A stretch of DNA of 5,603 nucleotides, taken from positions 1 through 5,603 of the forward strand of contig RFFQ01000123.1 in the NCBI GenBank assembly GCA_003697105.1, in the 5' to 3' direction. The notes beneath the pieces are model-generated. The model was not told where the DNA came from. It was given only the letters and a program-made list of their open reading frames with translations, and did no database searches. This document shows, in pieces, positions 1 through 5,499 of this stretch (its first letter is position 1; every line of letters starts with the position of its first letter). Position numbers and translations under genes: made by a program. The DNA comes from Gemmatimonadota bacterium. GTDB lineage: Bacteria > 4572-55 > J002.

Positions 1-1121
1 GACAAGCAAGCTAGCACAAACAGCAAGTTGTTGAATAAAAAGGCACTTTCCCGCGAGACCACCGAGTCAAGTTCATGTTCACTGCGTAAGTAGGGCAACC
101 GGATGATGATCAGATAGGTCAAAGCAATGACCGCAATACCGATAAACGTGAGAAAATACCAGCCAATGGAGGATGCCGCGAACGAATGTACCGATGAAAC
201 CACACCACTTCGGGTCAGGAATGTACCCAGAATAGAGAGTAGATAGGTGGCAACAATTAAAACAATGTTCCAAACTTTGAGCATTCCTTTCCGTTCTTGT
301 ATCATTACGGAATGCAGGAACGCCGTTCCGGTCAGCCACGGCATCAAGGAGGCATTTTCCACCGGATCCCATGCCCAATAACCGCCCCAACCCAACTCCA
401 CATACGCCCACTTGCCGCCGAGCATGATCCCGCAGGAGAGGAAAAACCATGAGGTGAGGGTCCAGCGGCGGGTGGCTTTGATCCAATCAATCCCTAATTG
501 GCGGGTCATTAAGGCGGCAAACGCAAACGCAAACGGAACGACAAAACCGATCAACCCAAAGTAGAGTACCGGCGGGTGAATCACCATTGCCGGATGTTGC
601 AACAACGGATTTAATCCCCGCCCATCCATTGGCATAAAGGAGGCATACGTCCCATCAGGCAGGTGTTGCATCCATTCCCCAAACGGATTGGCAACAAAAA
701 TATTGAGTACCAAAAAGAAATGAGTTGTACCCAACAGCACCATAATAATCCAGGGTTGCATCACTTGAAATTTTTTCCGGGTCAGAATAACTGCCGCACT
801 GGCGTAGGTCAAGAGTACCCAGCTCCAAAACAACAGCGAGCCATCATGCCCTGCCCATAAACCGGTGATCTTGTAAAAAAGGGGCAAATCAATATTGCTC
901 ACGCTGTACACATATTGGACGTTAAATTGGTTGTTTATAATCAAGGCGATTAGTACCGCGCAAGCAATGGAAACAAGCGCATAAGTTGCTAGCACCGACC
1001 GGCGGGCACTCTCGATTAACCCCGGGCGATACTTCCATCCCCCTAAAATTGAGGTGACCAGTCCGTAGGAGCAAACAATAAATGCCATTAGTAATGTCAG
1101 ATTTCCAAAATTGACCATCAT
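1..1121 (-). CDS. ccmF: Cytochrome c maturation protein CcmF (haem lyase subunit), 3' part cut by window edge
   Basis: CcmF is the multi-span inner-membrane core of the System I haem lyase, which takes haem from holo-CcmE and attaches it to CxxCH motifs of apocytochromes c. The first 373 codons are visible, out of a usual length of roughly 600-700. The tryptophan-rich WWD haem-handling segment lies at about residues 238-262 (WAYVELGWGGYWAWDPVEN, then MPWL). Histidines expected in the family are present: H182 in IHPPVLY, H270 in TAFLHS and H312 in SSVHSF, matching the periplasmic and transmembrane haem-ligand positions of E. coli CcmF. Hydrophobic spans occur near residues 7-27, 42-62, 94-114, 122-142, 180-205, 285-302 and 320-341. 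The start is ATG at 1121, one base after the ccmE stop; a second in-frame ATG follows at once. A GGAGG lies inside the ccmE end, 12 nt upstream. Translation is probably coupled to ccmE. Confidence 0.95.
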   Translation of the reverse strand, partial: MMVNFGNLTLLMAFIVCSYGLVTSILGGWKYRPGLIESARRSVLATYALVSIACAVLIALIINNQFNVQYVYSVSNIDLPLFYKITGLWAGHDGSLLFWSWVLLTYASAAVILTRKKFQVMQPWIIMVLLGTTHFFLVLNIFVANPFGEWMQHLPDGTYASFMPMDGRGLNPLLQHPAMVIHPPVLYFGLIGFVVPFAFAFAALMTRQLGIDWIKATRRWTLTSWFFLSCGIMLGGKWAYVELGWGGYWAWDPVENASLMPWLTGTAFLHSVMIQERKGMLKVWNIVLIVATYLLSILGTFLTRSGVVSSVHSFAASSIGWYFLTFIGIAVIALTYLIIIRLPYLRSEHELDSVVSRESAFLFNNLLFVLACL

Positions 1122-1122
1122 G

Positions 1123-1530
1123 TTATGCGCCGCCCTCCATACCTTCGCCTTCATATTTGGAGGCGCATTTGGCTTGAATGTGATCGGCTTCAAACGTACC
1201 ATTGGTCAACAGTTTGCCTTCCACCACCGCTTGAGAACCGTCCTTAAACGTATCCGGGATCGGAGCCGTACCAATATACCGTACGGGCATCGTAGCGCCA
1301 TTTAATTCAATCGTAAATGTGATCGGGCGGGTGTCCGTCTGGATCGACCCTTCCACGACATCCCCCCGAACTTTGAGACGCTTGTTGAACGCATCATTAC
1401 CCATCGCATAAACTTCATCGACATGAAGATAATATGCTTTGCTTTCTTGAAAGCCGGTTGCGGCTAATGCTACGAGTGTAACCGTGATGATAAGGCTACC
1501 AATCAAAAATTTGGTTTTGGCTTTCTTCAT
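1123..1530 (-). CDS. ccmE: Cytochrome c maturation haem chaperone CcmE, Cys-type (CxxxY) variant
   Basis: CcmE is a membrane-anchored periplasmic haem chaperone. It accepts haem from CcmC/CcmAB and passes it to CcmF. The 135-residue product has a short basic N-terminus, one transmembrane segment (about residues 8-26), then the family's YYLHVDEV opening. A beta-barrel (OB-fold) domain follows, with GDVVEGS, RYIGTAPIPDTFKDG and VVEGKL. Near the C-terminus, where E. coli has the covalent haem-binding HxxxY (His130), this protein has C122-A-S-K-Y126, a CxxxY motif. That is the known Cys variant described for sulfate reducers and archaea, so the chaperone is probably functional, not damaged. The C-terminal tail after it is short and acidic/glycine-rich. 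ATG at 1530 is preceded by AGGAGG (plus-strand 1536-1541) with 5-nt spacing, so the start is firm. It is the first gene of the leftward operon with ccmF. Confidence 0.95.
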   Translation of the reverse strand: MKKAKTKFLIGSLIITVTLVALAATGFQESKAYYLHVDEVYAMGNDAFNKRLKVRGDVVEGSIQTDTRPITFTIELNGATMPVRYIGTAPIPDTFKDGSQAVVEGKLLTNGTFEADHIQAKCASKYEGEGMEGGA

Positions 1531-1586
1531 TGCAACCTCCTAAATTGAGGGTTGAAGTGTCAAACACGCAATAATCGAGTTTTGTG

Positions 1587-1606
1587 TATTCTATCAAGGT
1601 AGAATA
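1587..1606. promoter_or_regulatory. Inverted repeat over the ccmE -10 element (candidate operator)
   Basis: The arms TATTCTA and TAGAATA are perfect 7-bp inverted repeats around a 6-bp centre (TCAAGG). The minus-strand arm TATTCTA contains the proposed ccmE -10 hexamer, so a protein bound here would block RNA polymerase. The binding protein is unknown; the adjacent TetR-family protein is one candidate. The arms differ in sequence from the repeat at 1708-1735, which argues against one protein binding both. The arms are AT-rich, so a chance palindrome cannot be excluded. Confidence 0.45.
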
Positions 1607-1629
1607 ATGTGGAAAAGTAGTTCTGTCAA
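1601..1629 (-). promoter_or_regulatory. Sigma70-type promoter of ccmE-ccmF
   Basis: Read on the minus strand, a consensus -35 TTGACA (plus-strand 1624-1629) is followed after exactly 17 bp by TATTCT (plus-strand 1601-1606), which matches four of six -10 positions. Transcription would start near 1594, giving a leader of about 60 nt before the ccmE ATG. Spacing and -35 quality are good. It is inferred from sequence only. Confidence 0.6.
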
Positions 1630-1678
1630 CGGTTTTCTATCCCTTTCATTACCTGAATGCCTCTTCTAAATTTTCCAC

Positions 1679-1705
1679 TTGACTTTCAGGCACGCCCGTT
1701 ATAAA
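1679..1705 (+). promoter_or_regulatory. Probable promoter of the tetR-hlyD-ABC operon
   Basis: TTGACT at 1679-1684 (five of six -35 positions) and TATAAA at 1700-1705 (five of six -10 positions) are separated by 15 bp, shorter than the preferred 17. Shifting the -10 to TAAATA at 1702-1707 restores 17 bp but weakens the hexamer. Transcription would begin around 1710-1714, inside the inverted repeat that follows, which fits repressor control. Confidence 0.5.
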
Positions 1706-1707
1706 TA

Positions 1708-1735
1708 GGAAACTGTAAAAACAATTTTAGTTTCC
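1708..1735. promoter_or_regulatory. Inverted repeat GGAAACT-N14-AGTTTCC, candidate TetR-family autoregulatory operator
   Basis: Two perfect 7-bp arms, GGAAACT and AGTTTCC, sit at the ends of a 28-bp element. It begins directly after the -10 of the rightward promoter and ends 18 bp before the tetR ATG. TetR-family repressors commonly bind dyads of about this size that overlap their own promoter. Position and symmetry make this the best candidate for autoregulation. The AT-rich interior does not continue the dyad well. Confidence 0.5.
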
Positions 1736-1753
1736 ATCTGCTAAGATCGATTC

Positions 1754-2398
1754 ATGAATGAACACACTCGGATACACATTATTAATACGGCGCGCCGCCA
1801 TTTTTTCAATGCCAGTTACCGTAAAGTGACAATCGATGAAATTGCTCACAGTTTGGGCATGAGCAAAAAAACACTTTATACCTATTTCTCCAGCAAAGAA
1901 GAACTCCTGCGAGAAACAATGCGATATACCCGCCAAGAAATCGCCCAAGACCTGGAATCGATTTTAGCCCAAGACCATTTGCCGTTTATGAAACGCTTCC
2001 AGAAAATCCTATTTGTCATTTTGAACTTGACACAGTCTGTACGGAAGGAATTTTTGGTTGATTTACAACGCACTCACCCCGACATTTGGCAGGAGATGGA
2101 AGCCTTTCGTAAAAACCAAATCTACACCAAATTAGGGGGATTGATCCGTGAGGGGATAGCGGCTGGGAATCTCCGCAATGACATTGATCCCCAGTTTATC
2201 ATCTTGATGTTCTATACCTTAGCCCAAAACATCATTTGCCCGGAAACACTGTCCCAGATACCGTTTTCAGCTTCGGATGCGTTTCGCTCCATTGTAAAAA
2301 CCATCTTTGAAGGTATTTTGACCGAAGAGGTGCGCCATGAATACCCGTTTATTCTACCGGAATCTGCCGGTTGGGAGGAAGACCCATCACATGCGTAA
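1754..2398 (+). CDS. TetR/AcrR-family transcriptional regulator (CecR-like position)
   Basis: The 214-residue product has the typical TetR layout. The N-terminal helix-turn-helix domain covers about residues 5-50. Its recognition part reads TIDEIAHSLGMSKKTLYTYF (26-45), followed by SSKEELL, which is the signature of the family. The all-helical C-terminal ligand-binding/dimerisation domain (about 60-205) is divergent and gives no clue to the ligand. Such proteins normally repress an adjacent efflux operon until a small molecule binds. Here the gene heads an operon with a HlyD-like adaptor and two ABC ATPases, as CecR (YbiH) does with ybhG-ybhF in E. coli. The ATG at 1754 lacks a clear Shine-Dalgarno sequence, but no better start exists, because the helix-turn-helix domain begins right after it. 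The stop overlaps the next gene by 8 bp. The class is certain; the effector and target sites are inferred. Confidence 0.92.
   Translation: MNEHTRIHIINTARRHFFNASYRKVTIDEIAHSLGMSKKTLYTYFSSKEELLRETMRYTRQEIAQDLESILAQDHLPFMKRFQKILFVILNLTQSVRKEFLVDLQRTHPDIWQEMEAFRKNQIYTKLGGLIREGIAAGNLRNDIDPQFIILMFYTLAQNIICPETLSQIPFSASDAFRSIVKTIFEGILTEEVRHEYPFILPESAGWEEDPSHA
2374..2378 (+). promoter_or_regulatory. Ribosome binding site that sets the adaptor start
   Basis: GGAGG inside the 3' end of the tetR gene lies 12 nt before ATG 2391. It favours that start over the upstream in-frame ATG at 2337, which would put a charged 18-residue extension in front of a lipoprotein signal peptide. Confidence 0.6.
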
Positions 2399-3347
2399 CA
2401 GCATACTAATTCTTGCTATTTGGATTGGGGGGTGTTCGTCCCCGGACTCCACCCAAACTATTGAAGCCTCAGGAACAATTGAAACTACGGAAGTCCGGGT
2501 CTCTACCCAAATTTCAGGACAGATTGACCGGCTCTTGGTTGATGAAGGTGATACCGTAGGCGTGGGGGATACTCTGGCAATTATCGATCAGACCCAGCTA
2601 AAATTACAACAACAACAACTCCAAGCGGATATTGATCTGGCGGAAGCGCAGTTACGGATGCTCTTAAACGGTGCGCGTGTAGAAGATATTCAACAGGCGC
2701 AGGAGCAACTGAAGCAAGCGGAAGCCCATCTTAAATTAATGCAGGAGAATCTGCGCCGGATCACGGAACTGTTCGAGTCCGGTAGTGTGTCCCAACAACA
2801 AAAAGATGATGCGGAAACCCGATTTCAGGTTGCCCAAGCCCAACGGGATGCCGCCCAGCAAACCGTTAAAAAATTACAGCGATTTGCTCGCCCAGAAGAA
2901 ATAGAAGCGGCACAAGCCCAACTTGCCAAAGCAAAAGCCGGCAAAGCACTGATTGACCATCGTATCTCAGAGGCGTTTATTACGGCGCCGCTTGCCGGGG
3001 TGGTGACCCATCGTCCGGTAGAAATGGGTGAAGTGGCGACACCAGGGCTTCCCCTATTCACCATTTCGGAACTCGACCCGGTGGAGGTTGTGGTGTTTGT
3101 TACCGGGAAAGAAGTGGGGCGGGTCCGGTTGGGCCAGCAGGCTGTAGTGCATATTGATAGCTATCCGCACCGGGCGTTTGAGGGGCAAGTGACCTTTATC
3201 GCCTCCCAAGCGGAGTTTACACCAAAGACTATCCAAACTGCAGCAGAGCGGGTGAAACTGGTGTATGAAGTCCGGCTGCGGGTCGCTAATCCAGAAGGCA
3301 TTTTGAAGCCCGGAATGCCGGCGGATGTAGTTCTTCACGCCTTATAA
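2391..3347 (+). CDS. HlyD/AcrA-family periplasmic adaptor lipoprotein (YbhG-like)
   Basis: This is the membrane fusion/adaptor subunit that links an inner-membrane ABC exporter to a TolC-type outer-membrane channel. From ATG 2391 the product has 318 residues. It starts with a short lipoprotein signal peptide ending in IGGC, so Cys15 would be lipidated; Ser16 follows it. First lipoyl half-domain: about 33-66 (SGQIDRLLVDEGDTVGVGDTL). A long Gln/Ala/Glu-rich alpha-helical hairpin spans about 67-187. Its tip carries R123, L127 and S134, the R-x3-L-x6-S spacing used by AcrA and MacA to dock on TolC. Second lipoyl half: about 197-230 (ITAPLAGVVTHRPVEMGE). The beta-barrel domain follows to the end. 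It overlaps tetR by 8 bp, so translation is probably coupled. The gene ends with tandem TAA stops. Substrate unknown. Confidence 0.92.
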   Translation: MRNSILILAIWIGGCSSPDSTQTIEASGTIETTEVRVSTQISGQIDRLLVDEGDTVGVGDTLAIIDQTQLKLQQQQLQADIDLAEAQLRMLLNGARVEDIQQAQEQLKQAEAHLKLMQENLRRITELFESGSVSQQQKDDAETRFQVAQAQRDAAQQTVKKLQRFARPEEIEAAQAQLAKAKAGKALIDHRISEAFITAPLAGVVTHRPVEMGEVATPGLPLFTISELDPVEVVVFVTGKEVGRVRLGQQAVVHIDSYPHRAFEGQVTFIASQAEFTPKTIQTAAERVKLVYEVRLRVANPEGILKPGMPADVVLHAL

Positions 3348-3586
3348 TAAAATTTACATAATTTTACTATGTCGTCAATGCCCGCACATGGCGTGCTTGA
3401 GTAAGCTAACTGTAATAATAAATAAGGGGCAAACCGAAAATGGTATTCGGCTGAAGACTTCTGCGGAGATTTCAGTAATCTAAGGATTTTACGACCAACA
3501 CGTTATCGCCGGAATTACTTGTAAACTACGGACGCTCCAATCCGCAATTTTGCCCACCTCGTGCCGTACCCCTTTGGTCTTTTGAA
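3348..3586. other. Non-coding gap between adaptor and first ATPase gene, with no convincing gene
   Basis: This 239-bp stretch interrupts an otherwise overlapping operon. The first ATPase frame is open back to about 3479 but offers no ATG, GTG or TTG there. No Shine-Dalgarno sequence precedes ATG 3587. An AT-only 7-bp stem at 3348-3366 is too weak for a terminator. TGTAATAAT at 3411-3419 resembles an extended -10, without a good -35. Open stretches of up to about 30 codons on either strand match no family I recognise. The gap could be a structured leader, an internal promoter region or the remnant of an insertion. Confidence 0.6.
3434..3475 (+). other. Two abutting hairpins, candidate structured RNA leader
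   Basis: Hairpin 1 (3434-3450) pairs CCGAA with TTCGG around a 7-nt loop. Hairpin 2 begins at the very next base (3451-3475). It pairs CTGAA with TTCAG, continues through a G-T wobble, one A-A mismatch and CTTC/GGAG, and closes on a TGC loop. Zero spacing would allow coaxial stacking in RNA. The sequence matches no riboswitch or ribozyme class I could recall. A role in the expression of the ATPase gene downstream is inference. Confidence 0.3.
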
Positions 3587-4543
3587 ATGAATACATTTGC
3601 CATTCAAACCCAGAATCTAACGAAGCATTTTGGCGATATTCCTGCCGTTAACGGGATTGATCTGCACGTTAAACCGGGTGAAATGTTCGGGATTGTCGGT
3701 CCGGATGGTGCCGGAAAGACGACAACCCTCCGGATGCTGTGCGGGGTGATCCCGCCAACATCCGGATCCGCACATGTTTTGGGGCTGGATGTTGTGCATG
3801 ATAAACAAAAGCTAAAACATAACATCGGCTATTTATCCCAGCGGTTTAGTCTGTATGGAGACCTCACAATTGATGAAAACATCGAATTTTTTGCCGAAAT
3901 CCACCAAGTGAAAGACTACAAAAAGCGCCGGCAAGAACTGCTGGATCTTACACGGTTAACCCCATTCCGCAAGCGTTTTGCCGACCGGCTTTCTGGCGGG
4001 ATGAAGCAAAAATTAGCGTTAGCGTGTACCTTAATCCACATCCCGCAGGTCATTTTTTTGGATGAACCGACAACGGGCGTTGATCCAGTGTCTCGCCGTG
4101 ATTTTTGGAAGATTTTGGCGAGTTTACTCAAAACTGGTATCACCATTGTGATGTCCACACCCTATCTGGATGAAGCGGAACGCTGCAACCGTGTTGCCAT
4201 GATGAGTCATGGTGCCATCTTGATCACCCAGACACCGTCGATGATTAAAAAAGAGATGAAAGGCGATTTGATTGAGATTATGTGTGATGATGTGCGCCGG
4301 GCATTCAACCTGTTGAAGATGAATGATGCTGTTATCGAAACACAGGCGTTTGGTGACCGGGTGCATGTGGTGGTTATGGATGCCAGCCGGGATGTCCCGC
4401 CGGTTCTGGCTCAACTGGAAAGCGCCCAGGTGCGTATCATTCAGGTTCGCCCCATTTCGCCATCGTTGGAAAATGTTTTTATCTCTTTGCTCCAAGCCAC
4501 CGCGCACCAAAAGGAACAGGCGAATGATGACCCGTGCAATTGA
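3587..4543 (+). CDS. ABC transporter ATPase, YbhF N-half type, with degenerate H-loop
   Basis: This cytoplasmic nucleotide-binding subunit belongs to an ABC-2 type exporter. The 318-residue product has Walker A GPDGAGKT (38-45), Q-loop Q85 (YLSQRFSLY), signature LSGGMKQ (135-141), Walker B VIFLDE with catalytic E160, and D-loop GVDP (164-167). The switch histidine of the H-loop is missing: the STPYLDEAE segment has Pro192 where STHYLDEAE would be canonical. From memory, the first domain of E. coli YbhF shares the same GPDGAGKT and also lacks this His, so this is the split N-half equivalent. A C-terminal domain (about 225-302) ends in PSLENVFI, as in the DrrA/YbhF group. The start has no Shine-Dalgarno sequence, yet the next Met (M33) would delete the first strands, so ATG 3587 stands. 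It overlaps the next ATPase gene by 20 bp, and the two products probably form a heterodimer. Confidence 0.93.
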   Translation: MNTFAIQTQNLTKHFGDIPAVNGIDLHVKPGEMFGIVGPDGAGKTTTLRMLCGVIPPTSGSAHVLGLDVVHDKQKLKHNIGYLSQRFSLYGDLTIDENIEFFAEIHQVKDYKKRRQELLDLTRLTPFRKRFADRLSGGMKQKLALACTLIHIPQVIFLDEPTTGVDPVSRRDFWKILASLLKTGITIVMSTPYLDEAERCNRVAMMSHGAILITQTPSMIKKEMKGDLIEIMCDDVRRAFNLLKMNDAVIETQAFGDRVHVVVMDASRDVPPVLAQLESAQVRIIQVRPISPSLENVFISLLQATAHQKEQANDDPCN

Positions 4544-5444
4544 AGTCCGTAATTTAACCAAAAAATTTGGATCGTTCACCTCCGTGGATCAGATCAGTTT
4601 TGACGTCCGTACCGGTGAAATTTTTGGCTTTTTGGGCTCGAATGGGGCAGGGAAATCCACTACGATTCGTATGTTATGCGGTTTGCTCCAGCCGACTGCC
4701 GGTGCCGCTGTTGTTGCCGGGGTGGATGTGGTAAAATATCCCGAACGGGTGAAATCCAAAATCGGTTATATGTCGCAGCGATTTTCACTTTACGAAGACC
4801 TCACCGTGCGGGAGAATATCCAGTTTTGGGGAGGGGTGTACGGCTTATCCCGGCAGGAAATAAAAGCGAGGTTGGCGCCGGTACTGGAATTCGCCAATCT
4901 TGCCGGGCAGGAAGACCGCCTCACCCGCGATCTTTCCGGTGGGTGGAAACAGCGGCTTGCCCTCGGCTGTGCGATTCTGCACCAGCCCCAAATTGTCTTT
5001 TTGGATGAACCCACGGGCGGCGTGGACCCCCTCTCCCGCCGCCATTTTTGGGAACGGATTAACCAGCTCTCAGATGCCGGTACAACGGTCTTTGTAACCA
5101 CGCATTTTTTGGATGAAGCCGAATATTGTCACAACATCCAACTGATTCATGCCGGTAAAATTATCGCCGGAGGTAGCCCCCAAACCCTGAAAACGGAGTT
5201 CATCCAGAACACGATGTTAGAGGTAGAATGCGAGCCGCTGATTGATGCCCTACAACTGTTGGAATCTCAAACGTGGATTCTAGAGACCTCCCTTTTTGGT
5301 ACGTACCTGCATCTGACCGTAGAAGATGCGGATCTCGCTACCACCAAAATAAAAAAACTACTTTCGGAAAATGCCATTAAACTACATCGCATGGAACCCA
5401 TTTTACCCTCGCTAGAGGATGTTTTTATTCATGTAGTCAGTTAG
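4524..5444 (+). CDS. ABC transporter ATPase, YbhF C-half type, with canonical motifs
   Basis: This is the second ATPase of the exporter, 306 residues from ATG 4524. AAGGA at 4511-4515 gives 8-nt spacing. A second ATG follows directly, and the long open frame upstream of it is only a shadow of the previous gene. Motifs: Walker A GSNGAGKS (38-45; the usual Pro after the first Gly is Ser), Q-loop Q85 (YMSQRFSLY), signature LSGGWKQ (137-143), Walker B IVFLDE with E162, D-loop GVDP (167-170), and H-loop H194 in TTHFLDEAE. The set is complete, so this subunit should hydrolyse ATP. The C-terminal domain (about 226-303) ends in PSLEDVFI and parallels that of the preceding ATPase, pointing to an old duplication. 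It corresponds to the second half of YbhF. The gene starts inside the preceding one in the +1 frame, which suggests translational coupling. No permease gene follows within the window. Confidence 0.94.
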   Translation: MMTRAIEVRNLTKKFGSFTSVDQISFDVRTGEIFGFLGSNGAGKSTTIRMLCGLLQPTAGAAVVAGVDVVKYPERVKSKIGYMSQRFSLYEDLTVRENIQFWGGVYGLSRQEIKARLAPVLEFANLAGQEDRLTRDLSGGWKQRLALGCAILHQPQIVFLDEPTGGVDPLSRRHFWERINQLSDAGTTVFVTTHFLDEAEYCHNIQLIHAGKIIAGGSPQTLKTEFIQNTMLEVECEPLIDALQLLESQTWILETSLFGTYLHLTVEDADLATTKIKKLLSENAIKLHRMEPILPSLEDVFIHVVS

Positions 5445-5450
5445 CTTCTA

Positions 5451-5499
5451 AGTTTGGAGTTTCAAGTTTCAAGTTTCAAGTTCATAGTTTAATGTTCAA
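5451..5499. repeat. AGTTTCA heptamer tandem repeat
   Basis: Seven consecutive 7-bp units lie in phase, starting 6 bp after the stop of the second ATPase gene. Three are perfect AGTTTCA (5458-5478). They are flanked by AGTTTGG before and by AGTTCAT, AGTTTAA and TGTTCAA after. The array is short, intergenic and decays outward, as expected from replication slippage. No coding or regulatory role is evident. Confidence 0.8.

Noticed and set aside
79-486. 135-codon open frame on the minus strand
   Set aside because: It lies inside ccmF in another frame and its product resembles nothing, whereas the ccmF frame gives the WWD motif and the expected histidines without interruption.
2337-2390. Adaptor start at 2337
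   Set aside because: It would place 18 residues before a lipoprotein signal peptide and overlap tetR by 62 bp. ATG 2391 has a GGAGG upstream and gives a proper N-terminus.
3369-3404. Small ORF of 11 codons in the gap
   Set aside because: There is no ribosome binding site, the length is trivial and nothing supports expression.
3451-3475. Hammerhead ribozyme core (CTGAAGA fits CUGANGA)
   Set aside because: The stem after it is followed by ATTTCAG, not the required GAAA, and no matching cleavage-site arm was found.
3427-3475. Cyclic-di-GMP (GEMM) or TPP riboswitch, prompted by GGGCAAACC and GGCTGA
   Set aside because: Only short fragments agree. The downstream conserved parts of both classes (GEMM second stem region, TPP GAACCTGA and AATACC segments) are absent.
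3507-3516. CGCCGGAATT here and its reverse complement at 5553-5562 as ends of a mobile element
   Set aside because: A match of 10-11 bp between two positions is expected by chance in a window of this size, and no transposase or target duplication accompanies it.
4323-4523. N-terminal extension of the second ATPase back to an ATG at 4323
   Set aside because: The extra 67 codons are an out-of-frame reading of the first ATPase gene, have an unnatural Trp/Arg-rich composition and precede a good Shine-Dalgarno and ATG pair at 4511-4526.
4500-4543. Programmed frameshift fusing the two ATPases into one YbhF-like protein
   Set aside because: A +1 shift would be needed and no recognised slippery site is visible. 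The second gene has its own Shine-Dalgarno sequence and start, so coupled separate translation is simpler.
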